Under the pieces are notes generated by a model. It had not been told where the DNA came from and ran no database searches. It was given only the letters and a program-made list of their open reading frames with translations. Positions 24,008 through 32,729 of a DNA stretch of 64,000 bases are shown in pieces. Numbering within the stretch: the first letter of the stretch is position 1; every line of letters starts with the position of its first letter. The translations under genes were made by a program, and so were the position numbers. The DNA comes from Solwaraspora sp. WMMD406. GTDB taxonomy: Bacteria; Actinomycetota; Actinomycetes; Mycobacteriales; Micromonosporaceae. Location of the stretch: contig NZ_JARUBF010000001.1 in assembly GCF_029626025.1 (NCBI RefSeq), forward strand, positions 186,001-250,000, written 5' to 3'.

Positions 24008-25504
24008 ATGAATAGCGACCTCACCCGCCGGAAGGTCCTCTCCGGTCTTGCTGTCGGCGTGGGCGCGGCGGTCCTCGGATGGAACCCCACCACCCGGGCG
24101 TGGGCCACCGCCCCTGATCCGACAGCTCGCATCAAGCATGTTCCCGCCCTCGACGGCACGCTCGTTCTCCCCGCCGACACGTCGGCGTTCAGCGAGGACT
24201 TCGGCCACCTCTTCACCCGACAGCCGCAGGCTGTCCTCACCCCCGGCTCGGTGTACGACATCCAGAAAACCGTCCGCTACGCCCGCATCAACCGGATTCC
24301 CGTCGCGGTCAACGGGCAGAGCGGGACCGGCAACGACGACCGCGAGTCGCACTCTCACTACGGTCAGGCGCTGGTCGAGGGTGGCATCGCCATCGACCCG
24401 AAACCCCTCGGCTCGATCCACTGGATCTCGCGGGGCATCGCCGACGTCGATGCCGGCGTCACCTGGTCGACGCTGGCGCTGCGGGCGTTGGAGTCCGGCC
24501 AGTCGCTGCCCGTCTACAACGACTTCGCCCACCTGTCGATCGGCGGCACGCTGAGCGTCGGCGGCCTCGGCGGCACCAGCCAGCGTTACGGCTCCCAGGC
24601 CGACAACGTGGAGTGGCTTCTGGTGGTCACCGGCACCGGCCGGCTGGTCAAGTGCTCCCGCTACCACAACCGTGACCTGTTCGAAGCGGTCCTCGTCGGC
24701 GGCGGGCAGTACGGCATCATCGTGCGGGTCGGTGTCAAGCTGATCCCGGCGAAGACGACCGTCCGCTCGCTCGAGTTCACCTACACCGACCGGGCCGCCT
24801 TCCTCCGGGACTCGTTGGCCGTCATGCGGGCCGGCGTGGTCAGCGACCAGAACGGTTACGCGGAGCCTCGGGCCGATGGCGGCGGCTGGACCTACCGGTT
24901 GGCGCTCGGCATGTTCTTCTCGGAACCCGACCAGCCCGACGTCGCCGCGCTGCAGGCCGTGCTCTCACCCGAGGCGACCGCCGGCCCGACTGCCGACATG
25001 CCGTACCGCGACTGGCTGCTGCGCTTCGACCCGAACTGGGCGGCGCTCAAGGCGGCCGGGTTCTGGGGCAGCAAGAAGCCGTGGCTCATGATGTTCGTCG
25101 GCGTGGAGAACACCCCTGCCTATCTCGACACCGTCCTCGGCGAACTGACGGCCACCCAGATGGGTCCCGGACCGGTCCGGATCTCACCGATGAGCGCCCG
25201 GCCCCTGACCCGGCCCAATTTCATCCTTCCCTACCACCAGTCGGAGGAATTCTTCGAGGTCAGCCTCATCCGGATCCCGGCGCCGAATCACCCGGACGTG
25301 GCGGGCCTGCTGTCGCAGAACCGTCGCTTCTACGACCGGGCCGTCGACCTCGGGGCCAAGCGCTACCTGGTGGGCTCGGTGCCCTCGATGACCCAGTCCG
25401 ACTGGCAGGCCCACTACGGGTCGCGGTGGAACCAGCTCGTCGCCCTCAAACGCCAGTACGACCCGGCCGGGATCCTCACCCCGGGTCAGGGCATCTTCGC
25501 CTGA
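24008..25504 (+). CDS. Tat-exported FAD-linked oxidase, cytokinin-oxidase-like
   Basis: 498 residues. The N-terminus has a twin-arginine signal (LTRRKVLSGLAVGVGAAVLG), so the folded flavoprotein is exported. A PCMH-type FAD domain follows, with VLTPGSVYDIQKTVRYARIN and SHSHYGQALVEGGIAID, where His115 matches the covalent FAD His of the GHSxxGQ motif. GGTLSVGGLGGTSQRYGSQ and GGGQYGIIVRVGVKL complete the FAD site, and the C-terminal half resembles the substrate domain of cytokinin dehydrogenases. The upstream frame is open but Pro-rich and not part of the protein. Such enzymes oxidise amines or alcohols; here a late oxidation of the cluster product outside the cell is likely. Confidence 0.88.
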   Translation: MNSDLTRRKVLSGLAVGVGAAVLGWNPTTRAWATAPDPTARIKHVPALDGTLVLPADTSAFSEDFGHLFTRQPQAVLTPGSVYDIQKTVRYARINRIPVAVNGQSGTGNDDRESHSHYGQALVEGGIAIDPKPLGSIHWISRGIADVDAGVTWSTLALRALESGQSLPVYNDFAHLSIGGTLSVGGLGGTSQRYGSQADNVEWLLVVTGTGRLVKCSRYHNRDLFEAVLVGGGQYGIIVRVGVKLIPAKTTVRSLEFTYTDRAAFLRDSLAVMRAGVVSDQNGYAEPRADGGGWTYRLALGMFFSEPDQPDVAALQAVLSPEATAGPTADMPYRDWLLRFDPNWAALKAAGFWGSKKPWLMMFVGVENTPAYLDTVLGELTATQMGPGPVRISPMSARPLTRPNFILPYHQSEEFFEVSLIRIPAPNHPDVAGLLSQNRRFYDRAVDLGAKRYLVGSVPSMTQSDWQAHYGSRWNQLVALKRQYDPAGILTPGQGIFA

Positions 25505-25578
25505 CCCGGCCGACGGCCTTCTCCACCCACCGGTCGACGGCCCACCCGACCCCTCAAGCCCAGCAAGGAGACCATGCC

Positions 25579-25953
25579 ATGCCGGCACACCGCCCGGAAG
25601 ACATCCCCGGCCTCATCGCAGCGGCCTTCAACAACAACGACATGCAGGCCATGCTCGACATCTACGAGCCGGACGGCATCCTCGTCACGCCGCCGGACGG
25701 CGCCCAAGAGGTGGGGCTCGAGGCCGTGACCGAAGCCCTCAAACCGATGTTCGCCGCCATCACGGCGGCGGAGATCACGATGACCAGCGTGATGCGGGCC
25801 GGCGACATCGCCATGACCCACGCCGACTGGCACCTCATGGGCAAGGACGAGGCCGGAGAACTGATCGACCTCCGTGGCAAGGGTACGGTCGTGTCCCGCC
25901 AGCAGCCCGACGGCACGTGGCGGATCCTCTTCGACGATCCGGTCGGGGTCTGA
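25579..25953 (+). CDS. SnoaL/NTF2-like protein
   Basis: 124-residue protein of the SnoaL-like/DUF4440 type: IPGLIAAAFNNNDMQAMLDI, YEPDGILVTPPDG, and AMTHADWHLMGKDE followed by WRILFDDPVGV. The fold is used by polyketide cyclases, ketosteroid isomerases and hydratases, and also by proteins of no known activity. aaggag stands about nine bases before the ATG at 25579. It lies 74 bases after the FAD oxidase and 12 before the thioesterase gene, so it belongs to the same operon. Function unknown; a cyclase or isomerase role is possible. Confidence 0.85.
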   Translation: MPAHRPEDIPGLIAAAFNNNDMQAMLDIYEPDGILVTPPDGAQEVGLEAVTEALKPMFAAITAAEITMTSVMRAGDIAMTHADWHLMGKDEAGELIDLRGKGTVVSRQQPDGTWRILFDDPVGV

Positions 25954-25965
25954 GGGCGGCCTGGC

Positions 25966-26415
25966 ATGCGAACCCCGTTCAGCGTCCGCATCCAGACCCG
26001 CGGCTACGAGCTCGATCGACAGGGCCATCTCAACCAGGCCGTGTACATGCAGTACGCGGAGCACGCCCGCTGGCGGTTCTTCCACGCCGCCGGCCTCACC
26101 CAGGACGTCCTGGGTGAGGCCGGCATCGGCCCCGTACTGCTCAAGGCGACCGTCCGGTTCCAGCGCGAGCTGCAGTCCGGGGACGAGGTCGACGTGGGCT
26201 GTGTCGTCAGCGGCGGGCAAGGCAAGCTCGTCGAACTCATGCAGCGCTTCGAGCGGCCGGACGGGACCTCGGTGGCCCGGATCGAAGCCGTGATCGGGCT
26301 GCTCGACCTGACCACTCGCCAGCTGCTGCGGGATCCACGCGCCACCATGCGTGAGCTGGCCACGAAGCCTGACGTACTCGGTCTCCACGCGGCGCCGAGC
26401 ATGGCCGGGGCCTGA
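25966..26415 (+). CDS. Hot-dog thioesterase (4HBT family)
   Basis: 149-residue acyl-thioesterase. The family motif around the active-site helix is seen as GYELDRQGHLNQAVYMQYAE followed by HARW. Such enzymes release acyl groups from ACP or CoA. It is the last gene of the apparent cluster and would be a candidate to release the product of the ACP/KASIII/KR set or to clear misloaded carriers. Confidence 0.88.
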   Translation: MRTPFSVRIQTRGYELDRQGHLNQAVYMQYAEHARWRFFHAAGLTQDVLGEAGIGPVLLKATVRFQRELQSGDEVDVGCVVSGGQGKLVELMQRFERPDGTSVARIEAVIGLLDLTTRQLLRDPRATMRELATKPDVLGLHAAPSMAGA

Positions 26416-26581
26416 CGACGCCGTCAGGTTCCCGGTGCGACGGCACCGACAACGGCGTACTGGTCCGGTGTGGTCCCCACGTCACCGGACTCGGCGCGAG
26501 GCGGCCACCGCTGAGCGGTCCTCCAGTTGTTCCCGACCGGGGAACGGAGACCGCGGGCGGTGGCCGCTGCCACGAGGGCGC

Positions 26582-26740
26582 TCAGCGCCGCATGGCCTGC
26601 CGGATCCAGCCACGGATGTTGTCGATCCGGGAGGTCGTCTCGACATCCGCGTGCGGGCAGCCCGGTCCGAAGCTTTCCACCGAGACCAGCTGCGGCGGCC
26701 CGTACCCGGGCTCCAGGAAGTACGGCGGGTCCGAGTCACG
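26582..26740 (-). pseudogene. Relic of a trypsin-like serine protease (C-terminal end)
   Basis: The minus strand reads RDSDPPYFLEPG, then PPQLVSVESFGPGCP and TSRIDNIRGWI before a stop. This lines up with the chymotrypsin-fold end (GDSGGPxF...VGVxSxGxGC...TRVxxxxxWI). The active-site motif GDSGGP has decayed to RDSDPP, and there is no upstream coding sequence in this frame. The remaining sequence between 26416 and 26932 shows no gene. Confidence 0.55.
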
Positions 26741-26932
26741 GAGATGGACGCGGGCCGGTCCGCGACACCCAACCGCTCCGGGGGCCTTGCACCAACAGCA
26801 GCACCGCCGTCCCTGCCAGGCCGGCCGCCCCGGCGGCGGACGGCCCGAGGCCGACTCGAGGAGGCCGGTCGCGACAGTGGCACGACCAGCCTCCTCCCGA
26901 CCCCGGTGCGCTGAGCCGGTGGCGTCGGCGGG

Positions 26933-28162
26933 TCAGCCCGGCAGGGCTACCTGCGCGGGAGTCAGCCGATGGGTGGTGGTGCCGTCGCCGAGCTGCCCGT
27001 GCGTGTTGTCACCCCAGCACCACAGCGTGCCGTCGGTGCGCGTCGCGCAGGCGTGATAGGTCACGCCAAGGCCGCCCGTCCAGGCGATGGCGGTGCCGAC
27101 CTGGGTCGGGCTCGACCGGTGGGTGGTGGTGCCGTCCCCCAGCTGTCCCGACGCGTTCCGGCCCCAGCACCACAGGCTGCCATCGGTACGCGCCGCGCAC
27201 GACGAGTCGACGCTCGCCTCGACATTCGCCCAGGTGGTGCCGGTCCCGACCCGCAGCGGGGTGGTCTGGGAGCTGGAGCCCTCGCCCAACTGGCCGTAGC
27301 CGTTCTCGCCCCAGCACCACAGCGTGCCGTCGACACGCACCGCGCAGGTGTGTACGTAGCCGGCCGTCGCGCCGGCCCACGTGGCGGTGGTACCGACCTG
27401 TGTCGGTGTCGCCCGATAGCTCAGAATCCCAAGGCCGAGCTGCCCGTCCGAACTACTGCCCCAACACCACAGGGTGCCGTCGGTCTGCACGGCACAGGTG
27501 TGGGCGTAACCGGTCGTGACGCTCGCCCACGTGGTCGCCGTACCGACTTGTACCGGGGTGGTCGCCTTGGAGGGAGACAGGCCGACACCGAGCTGAGCGT
27601 GGCGGTTCGTGCCCCAGCACCACAGGGTGCCGGTGGTCTGAACGGCGCAGGTGTGACTGTTGCCGGCGCTGACGGTCACCCAGGTGGTGCCGGTGCCGAC
27701 CTGCACGGGGGTGTTCCGCTTGGTGGTCGTGCCGTCGCCGAGCTGCCCCTTGGCGTTGTTGCCCCAGCACCACAGTGTTCCGTCGGTACGTACCGCGCAA
27801 GCGTGCCCGCCTCCGGCGTCGACGCTCGCCCAGGTGGTCACGGTACCGGCCTGCACCGGACTGGTCCGGTTGGTGTTGGTCCCGTCGCCGAGCTGGCCGT
27901 AGAAGTTGTTGCCCCAGCACCACAGCGTTCCATTTGTACGGATCACACAGGTGTGCAGGTCGCCGGCGGCGACCTGAGACCCCGACGCGGCGGTGATCGA
28001 GGCGTCCGTGCTCCGGTCGGCGGGGCCGACGCCCGCCGACGCCGCGCCTGCGGTGAACCCGATCGCCAGTACGGCGATCCCGGCGGAGGCCACCGCTGCC
28101 ACGGCGGTACGGGCCACCCGCCGCCATCGCGTCCGCAGCCAGCCCTCCTGATGTTCGTTCAT
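26933..28162 (-). CDS. Secreted RCC1-repeat (beta-propeller) protein
   Basis: 409 residues. After an Arg-rich N-terminus and a hydrophobic stretch (AVAAVASAGIAVLAIGFTAG) ending ASAG, a signal peptide is likely, followed by seven repeats. Each has the core HTCAVxTDGTLWCWGxN, then GQLGDG and TPVQVGTxTTWAxV, so a seven-bladed RCC1-type propeller is expected. Each repeat has two Cys that could pair outside the cell. The ATG at 28162 follows gggag. Proteins of this kind are common in actinobacteria and myxobacteria; the ligand is unknown. It is not obviously part of the cluster. Confidence 0.9.
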   Translation of the reverse strand: MNEHQEGWLRTRWRRVARTAVAAVASAGIAVLAIGFTAGAASAGVGPADRSTDASITAASGSQVAAGDLHTCVIRTNGTLWCWGNNFYGQLGDGTNTNRTSPVQAGTVTTWASVDAGGGHACAVRTDGTLWCWGNNAKGQLGDGTTTKRNTPVQVGTGTTWVTVSAGNSHTCAVQTTGTLWCWGTNRHAQLGVGLSPSKATTPVQVGTATTWASVTTGYAHTCAVQTDGTLWCWGSSSDGQLGLGILSYRATPTQVGTTATWAGATAGYVHTCAVRVDGTLWCWGENGYGQLGEGSSSQTTPLRVGTGTTWANVEASVDSSCAARTDGSLWCWGRNASGQLGDGTTTHRSSPTQVGTAIAWTGGLGVTYHACATRTDGTLWCWGDNTHGQLGDGTTTHRLTPAQVALPG

Positions 28163-28600
28163 GTCCTGATCTCCCAAAGATCGTCGTTGCGCGTCGTGGA
28201 CGCAGTGCTGCCCCGGCAGGTCACCAGTGACCCACCATTACATAGACGAAACTCTACATTGATGCGTATCAACCTTAGCGATGACCTGCCGGACCCGCCG
28301 TTACCGCTTGCGGTACACCACCAGCGTCACGGGCGAGACCGTGCGGTAACACCACAAAAGCCAAGACGACCCGGACCACTGCCACCGACCGGCGATCGTC
28401 CCGGGTCGGGCAGCGGTGGTCGGTTACGCTCGCTTCGAGACCGTTATAGATTAGTTACTTCAATTTGTGGCTACTGTAAGCTCGCAACGACGGCCTTCGA
28501 TGACGACGCGGGGACCTGGAGCCGGCACCGTCTTCGCGCGGACGAAGGTGTGAGCAGGGTCTGAGCAGGGTCGCCTGGCGAGCCCGCGCGTGGCTCGCGC
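28163..28600. other. Intergenic region upstream of the RCC1 gene
   Basis: About 440 bases. The part next to 28163 holds the RCC1 gene promoter. A locally AT-richer patch (28440-28480, gttatagattagttac) stands out from the surroundings. No protein or RNA gene is recognisable. Confidence 0.5.
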
Positions 28601-28860
28601 GTGCCAGCCGGCGCCCTCCACGTGCTCGACTACGGCACCGGCTGGGGTAGCGGTGACGCCAGCTCGGCGGTGTACCGGATCGAGTACGACGCCGGCGGCG
28701 GCCGGGCGCCGATCGCGGCCGCGACCGCCGATCCGACCACCGGCAACGCGCCGCTGACCGTACAGTTCAGCTCGGCCGGAACCATTGATCCGGACGGGGA
28801 CGCCATCACGTACGCGTGGGACTTCACCACGAACGGCAGCACCGACTTCGCGCTGTGCGG
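28601..28860 (+). pseudogene. Fragment of a secreted sugar dehydrogenase/PKD protein
   Basis: The frame reads LHVLDYGTGWGSGDASSAVY, then RIEYDAGGGRAPIAAATADP and VQFSSAGTIDPDGDAITYAW before the similarity stops. This is the end of a glucose/sorbosone-dehydrogenase-like beta-propeller followed by a PKD domain (the PDGDxxxYxWDFG motif). Nothing of the enzyme lies upstream and the PKD domain breaks off at TDFAL, so the piece is a remnant. Confidence 0.7.
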
Positions 28861-28873
28861 ATCGATCCGGCTT

Positions 28874-28915
28874 GCGGGCGGTGACCTTCGGCACCTGTCG
28901 AAGGTCACCGCCTGC
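28874..28915. terminator. Hairpin at the end of the PKD fragment
   Basis: Arms at 28874-28889 (gcgggcggtgaccttc) and 28900-28915 (gaaggtcaccgcctgc) pair over 16 bases with one mismatch and a 10-base loop. There is no U-run. It may be a terminator or the end of the event that truncated the PKD gene. Confidence 0.5.
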
Positions 28916-28979
28916 GGGTTTCCCCGAAGGTCGACGGGGTAGTCGACCGCGGCATCCCGCCGGCCGACGAGGAGCTGCT

Positions 28980-29429
28980 GTGAGACTGGCACCCAACTGG
29001 AGCACCATGGCCCGCACCGGTACCCGGGGCGTCGTCGCGGCGATGGCCATGTCCGGGCTGCGGCAGGCCACCACGTCGCTCGACATGCTGGAGAACTCCC
29101 CGCCGAAGTCGGTGATGGAGAAGCTCGCACCACAGCTGCTCGATCGGCTGCACCCGAGTCGGCACCCGGCTCTGCTGGCGGCCGCGCACTGGAGTTACGG
29201 CCTCGGTGCCGGGATCGTCTTCGGAGCACTCCCGGCCCACCTGCGTCATCGGCTGTGGGTCGGTCCGGCGTACGGGCTGGTCCTGCTGGCCGCCTTCCAC
29301 CTCGGTGTCGCTCCGGCGCTGCGGATCGAGCGGCGGTTCACCGACGTGCACGAGCAACTGTCCCTGATCGCCGACCATCTCCTGTACGGCATTGTGGTGG
29401 CCGGCGTCCCCATGCCGCACCGCGACTGA
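28980..29429 (+). CDS. Small membrane protein of unknown function
   Basis: 149 residues with three or four hydrophobic segments (GVVAAMAMSG near the start, GLGAGIVFGALP, AYGLVLLAAFHLGVAPAL, HLLYGIVVAGVP). GTG start with gaggag upstream. The pattern of a Met/Gly-rich first helix and a His near the last helix recalls DUF1440/DUF6789-like proteins, and a similar protein is encoded at 52323-52778. No function can be given. Confidence 0.75.
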   Translation: MRLAPNWSTMARTGTRGVVAAMAMSGLRQATTSLDMLENSPPKSVMEKLAPQLLDRLHPSRHPALLAAAHWSYGLGAGIVFGALPAHLRHRLWVGPAYGLVLLAAFHLGVAPALRIERRFTDVHEQLSLIADHLLYGIVVAGVPMPHRD

Positions 29430-29475
29430 ACCGCGCGCGTCGCGACTGGACCGAAGTTGGTTGCCGGCCTGAGCG

Positions 29476-30480
29476 CTATCGGCTCTCACGGGCGTCCGCC
29501 GGGGCAGCGATCGCCGCCTCGGCGGCCGGCGGCACGGGTTCGACCGACGGTACCGGTTCGGCCGCCGGCACGGCCTCGATCGGCGGGTCGGTCTGCTTCG
29601 CCCGATTAGCGAGGTAGACACCGACCAGGACGACCAGCCCGCCGACGATCTGCGCGGCGCTCGGAGTCTCCCGCAGCAGTGCGATGGCGGCGACGATGGT
29701 GATCACCGGGACCAGGTTGATGAAGCTGGACGCCTTGGACGCCCCGATCTGCTCGATGCCGTGGTTGAAGAAGACGTAGGCGAGCACCGACGAGCCCACA
29801 CACATGAAAACGGCCGCGAACAGCAGATCGGCCGGCAGGCCGGGCAGCCGGCCGAGATCCCGGACAGCCCCGTCGGAGAGCAACAGCCAGGGCAGGAGAG
29901 CCAGACTGCCGTACGCGAAGATGTAGTAGGTCTGCACCATGGACGTGGCCCGGGGCGCGAACCAGCGCAGCAGGAAGTTGTACAGGCCGAAGCAGAGCGT
30001 ACTGGCGATCAGTAGCAGGTCACCGACGTTGTAGCGGGACTCCGCGACCACCCGCCAGTCCATCCGCGTGATGATGAGCACGACCCCCAGGTAGGAGACG
30101 ACGAATCCGGCGGTCTGCCACCGGTTGGACCGTTCCCGCCTGGCCAGCACGCTCAGGCCGAGGGTGACCAGCGGGATCGTGGCCTCGGCCAGCGCCGCGT
30201 TGATCGCGGTACTGCGGGCGAGCCCTTCGAAGTAGAAGTAATAGCAGAGGGTCACCCCCACCACGCCGAGGATCGCGAACTGACCGTGTTCACGGAGGGT
30301 GACACGCAGCCGCAGCCGCATCGCCAGGCAGACGGCGAGCAGCGCGACGGCGGCGACGGCGAACCGGCTGAAGGTCACCGACGCGGGCAGCAGCGAGTCC
30401 AGCAGCAACTTGCCGGCGATCGCCGAACCACCCCAGAAGAACGCCGCCGCCACCAGCGCGGCATAGGTCAGACTCCGCAA
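29476..30480 (-). CDS. EamA (DMT superfamily) transporter
   Basis: 334 residues, ten hydrophobic segments in two EamA halves (AALVAAAFFWGGSAIAGKLL in the first, IASTLCFGLYNFLLRWF and VFMCVGSSVLAYVFFNHGIE in the second). DMT exporters move amino acids, nucleosides or drugs out of the cell. TTG start with ggag six bases upstream. It lies 35 bases after the radical-SAM gene on the same strand, and it would be a natural exporter for a product of that enzyme. Confidence 0.9.
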   Translation of the reverse strand: MRSLTYAALVAAAFFWGGSAIAGKLLLDSLLPASVTFSRFAVAAVALLAVCLAMRLRLRVTLREHGQFAILGVVGVTLCYYFYFEGLARSTAINAALAEATIPLVTLGLSVLARRERSNRWQTAGFVVSYLGVVLIITRMDWRVVAESRYNVGDLLLIASTLCFGLYNFLLRWFAPRATSMVQTYYIFAYGSLALLPWLLLSDGAVRDLGRLPGLPADLLFAAVFMCVGSSVLAYVFFNHGIEQIGASKASSFINLVPVITIVAAIALLRETPSAAQIVGGLVVLVGVYLANRAKQTDPPIEAVPAAEPVPSVEPVPPAAEAAIAAPADARESR

Positions 30481-30515
30481 CCGCTTCTCCTACGACGCTT
30501 CGCCGCCATCGGCGC

Positions 30516-32138
30516 TCAGGCCAGCACCGGCTCGAGCGTGCCGTTGGGCGCCAGCGTCGTGAGGAACGTCGCTTGCAGGGCACCCAGCGCGCGCATCTGG
30601 CCGTCGACGAACGATAGCAGTTCACCGTGTGCCGGCCCGGCCCATCGTGGATCCGCGTCGAGTCGGGTGAGAAGTCCGTCCATGAAGGCGTACGTCTGTT
30701 GTTGAATCCTGCTGATTCCGGCTTCCAGTTGTGCTTCGGTCGTGGCCCACGCCGCTGGTCCGTCATAGAAGCACTTGATCCGTACCAGGTCACGCAGTCG
30801 ACGGGTGAGGTGGTCCTCGAATCTGGGCAGCAGGTAGTTGGTGTTGAGATCGGTGAGGATCCGCAGCAGTGTGGTGGCGGCCGGGTCGTCGAGGTCGTAG
30901 TTGGCGACGTCCCAGACCGACCGGCGCGGCTTCACCGACATTTCATCACCGAGCCGGATTCCGGGCAGCGTCTCCACCCTGGAAGTCAGGTTCCACACCG
31001 TGCAGAGTCCGACCTGCCGGAGAAACCTGAGTGTGTTGCGGATCTGCGGCAGAGTAACCTGCTGATGAAAGGTGATCACGCCGTTGGTGGAGCCCCACAC
31101 GCCCAGCTTGCGTAGCTCGGTGAACGCCCTGAGCGAGGCGTTGGTGTGGACCTTCTTGTTGTAGATGTCCAGCGTCTCGTCGTCGCCCGCCTCCAGACCG
31201 AGGTAGGTGCTGACCATCCCGACGCCGCGCAATCGACGGATCAGGGCGAGGTCACCCGGGTTGTCGAAGTCGAAGCTGTCCGCCCGTACGAAGACGTCGA
31301 ACGGTATGCGCAACTGACGCTCCTCCAGCTCGGCGCAGAGTCCGAGGATCCAGCTGCGACTGTTGAGCGACCGAGTCACGAACGTGGCGTCGTAGAACCG
31401 GAGCAGGAGGTTGCGCTCCGCGAAGAACGGTAGAAGCGACTCCATCTCGTCCACCAGGTTCTTGGGTGAACGGTATCGAAGGCTCATGGTGTCGTTGCCG
31501 AGGAACCGGTTGGCGTTGCAGAAGGAGCAGGGAAACGGGCATCCCCGCTGGCCGAGGATGCCGATCTCGATCGGGACCCCGCGATCCCTGCACCGCTGGG
31601 CCACGTCCCGCGCCGCGAACGGCAGCACGTCCAGCGACGGCATCGGGGTACGGTTGGGGTTGCGCACGACCCGCTGCTGGTCCTCGGCGAAGTAGGAAAC
31701 GCCCCGCAGCGCGTACGGATCGTCGCCGCTCTCGATGGCCCCCGCCAGGTCGACCAGCCCGTCCTCCCCTTCTCCCCGGATGACGAAGTCGACGCACCGG
31801 TATTCACCGAGCAACTTCTCGTCGAGATAGGTGGCGTGTTCGCCACCGAAGACGATGGTGGCCGGACCGGACATCTTGACGAGCTGTGCGAGTTTCAACG
31901 CGGACGGCAGGGTGGCGTAGTTGACACTGACACCGATCAGCCCGAATTCGGATTCGGTGATCTCTCGGCTCGCCTCCCGCTCGTTCTTGCGGTCCGCCCG
32001 GAGATCGATGATGGAGACGTCGTGTCCGTTGTGCCGGAGGAGCGCGGCGGCGAGGCCGAGAGCCAGGTTCTCGTGATAGACGTACATTTCCCGCATGTCG
32101 TCGTTGTCGGTTTGCGGGTTCACCAGAGCGATCTTCAC
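30516..32138 (-). CDS. B12-binding-type radical SAM enzyme
   Basis: 540 residues. The N-terminal 150 residues have the B12-binding fold (KIALVNPQTDND, GHDVSIIDLRAD, ATIVFGGEHATYL), but the His of DxHxxG is not obvious, so cobalamin binding is uncertain. The radical SAM core has Cys200, Cys204 and Cys207 in RGCPFPCSFCNANRF and the GGE-like STYLGLEAGDDETL. The C-terminal 120 residues are helical and of unknown role. GTG start directly overlapping the stop of a 33-codon frame. B12-type radical SAM enzymes often methylate unactivated carbons or build RiPPs and other natural products. Confidence 0.9.
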   Translation of the reverse strand: MKIALVNPQTDNDDMREMYVYHENLALGLAAALLRHNGHDVSIIDLRADRKNEREASREITESEFGLIGVSVNYATLPSALKLAQLVKMSGPATIVFGGEHATYLDEKLLGEYRCVDFVIRGEGEDGLVDLAGAIESGDDPYALRGVSYFAEDQQRVVRNPNRTPMPSLDVLPFAARDVAQRCRDRGVPIEIGILGQRGCPFPCSFCNANRFLGNDTMSLRYRSPKNLVDEMESLLPFFAERNLLLRFYDATFVTRSLNSRSWILGLCAELEERQLRIPFDVFVRADSFDFDNPGDLALIRRLRGVGMVSTYLGLEAGDDETLDIYNKKVHTNASLRAFTELRKLGVWGSTNGVITFHQQVTLPQIRNTLRFLRQVGLCTVWNLTSRVETLPGIRLGDEMSVKPRRSVWDVANYDLDDPAATTLLRILTDLNTNYLLPRFEDHLTRRLRDLVRIKCFYDGPAAWATTEAQLEAGISRIQQQTYAFMDGLLTRLDADPRWAGPAHGELLSFVDGQMRALGALQATFLTTLAPNGTLEPVLA

Positions 32139-32236
32139 CGATACCCCCCGTAGCTCAGCGCCGGGCCACAGTCCCCGGCTCGGTCGGCGAGGCGGCGTTC
32201 CGGGTATGCCGGCACACCACTGTCGACCGCCGACAT
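32135..32236 (-). CDS. Possible leaderless 33-residue peptide gene upstream of the radical-SAM gene
   Basis: A 33-codon frame starts with ATG at 32236 and its TGA overlaps the radical-SAM GTG as GTGA. The peptide begins MSAVDSGVPAYPERR and ends CGPALSYGGYR. There is no ribosome site, but a -10-like TAGAAT lies exactly seven bases before the ATG, the distance expected for a leaderless message. The Cys- and Tyr/Gly-rich tail would suit a RiPP core, though it could equally be only a coupling leader. Confidence 0.4.
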   Translation of the reverse strand: MSAVDSGVPAYPERRLADRAGDCGPALSYGGYR

Positions 32237-32243
32237 GGGCAGG

Positions 32244-32272
32244 ATTCTATATAGATGGTGGCGCGCGGTCCA
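32244..32272 (-). promoter_or_regulatory. Promoter candidate for the radical-SAM/EamA operon
   Basis: On the minus strand, TGGACC (32272-32267), 17 bases, TAGAAT (32249-32244), then seven bases to the ATG at 32236. Both hexamers fit actinobacterial housekeeping promoters. Confidence 0.55.
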
Positions 32273-32729
32273 GGTCTGGTCGAACCGATCCTCGAGTTTG
32301 CACTGTCCGTGACCGACAGTGTTGATCATCGAAATGGCCGGACCGCCAGCGGACGTATCCGCATGGCAGGCCGGACAAGAGTAACGCCCCTAACCCGCAC
32401 GAGTAGGACAATCGCCGGCATGGACGGCCGCGCTGACGTGTTCCGATCCACGAGATCGCCGGTTGCCGTGCGTCGATCTACCCAACGGCCGCCCTCAGCC
32501 TAAAACGTCCGAGGTCATACCTAATTACGTTGATCGGTCATTGTAAATTGTCGATGAAGAGGCTGTTTCAGTGGTATCGCCCCAGAGCTCGTCTGCTCCG
32601 GCACCGTACCCCCGGCGGAGAGCCGGAAGCCGCCTGGCTGCCAGCCGCAGCCGCAGGCGCGTGAGGCGGCCGACGGTCCGGGCGCGCGGCGGTGCCCCGG
32701 TCGGGCCCCGCCGCGCAAGCCAGACCGGA
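32273..32729. other. Intergenic, no gene seen
   Basis: About 450 bases between the radical-SAM promoter and the amphi-Trp gene. The part from 32600 to 32720 is rich in Arg/Ala-type codons on all frames and gives only low-complexity shadows. Terminator or promoter elements could not be fixed. Confidence 0.5.

Noticed and set aside
26416-26932. Long overlapping frames on both strands
   Set aside because: Low-complexity Arg/Pro/Ser translations typical of GC-rich shadows; only the short protease relic is supported.
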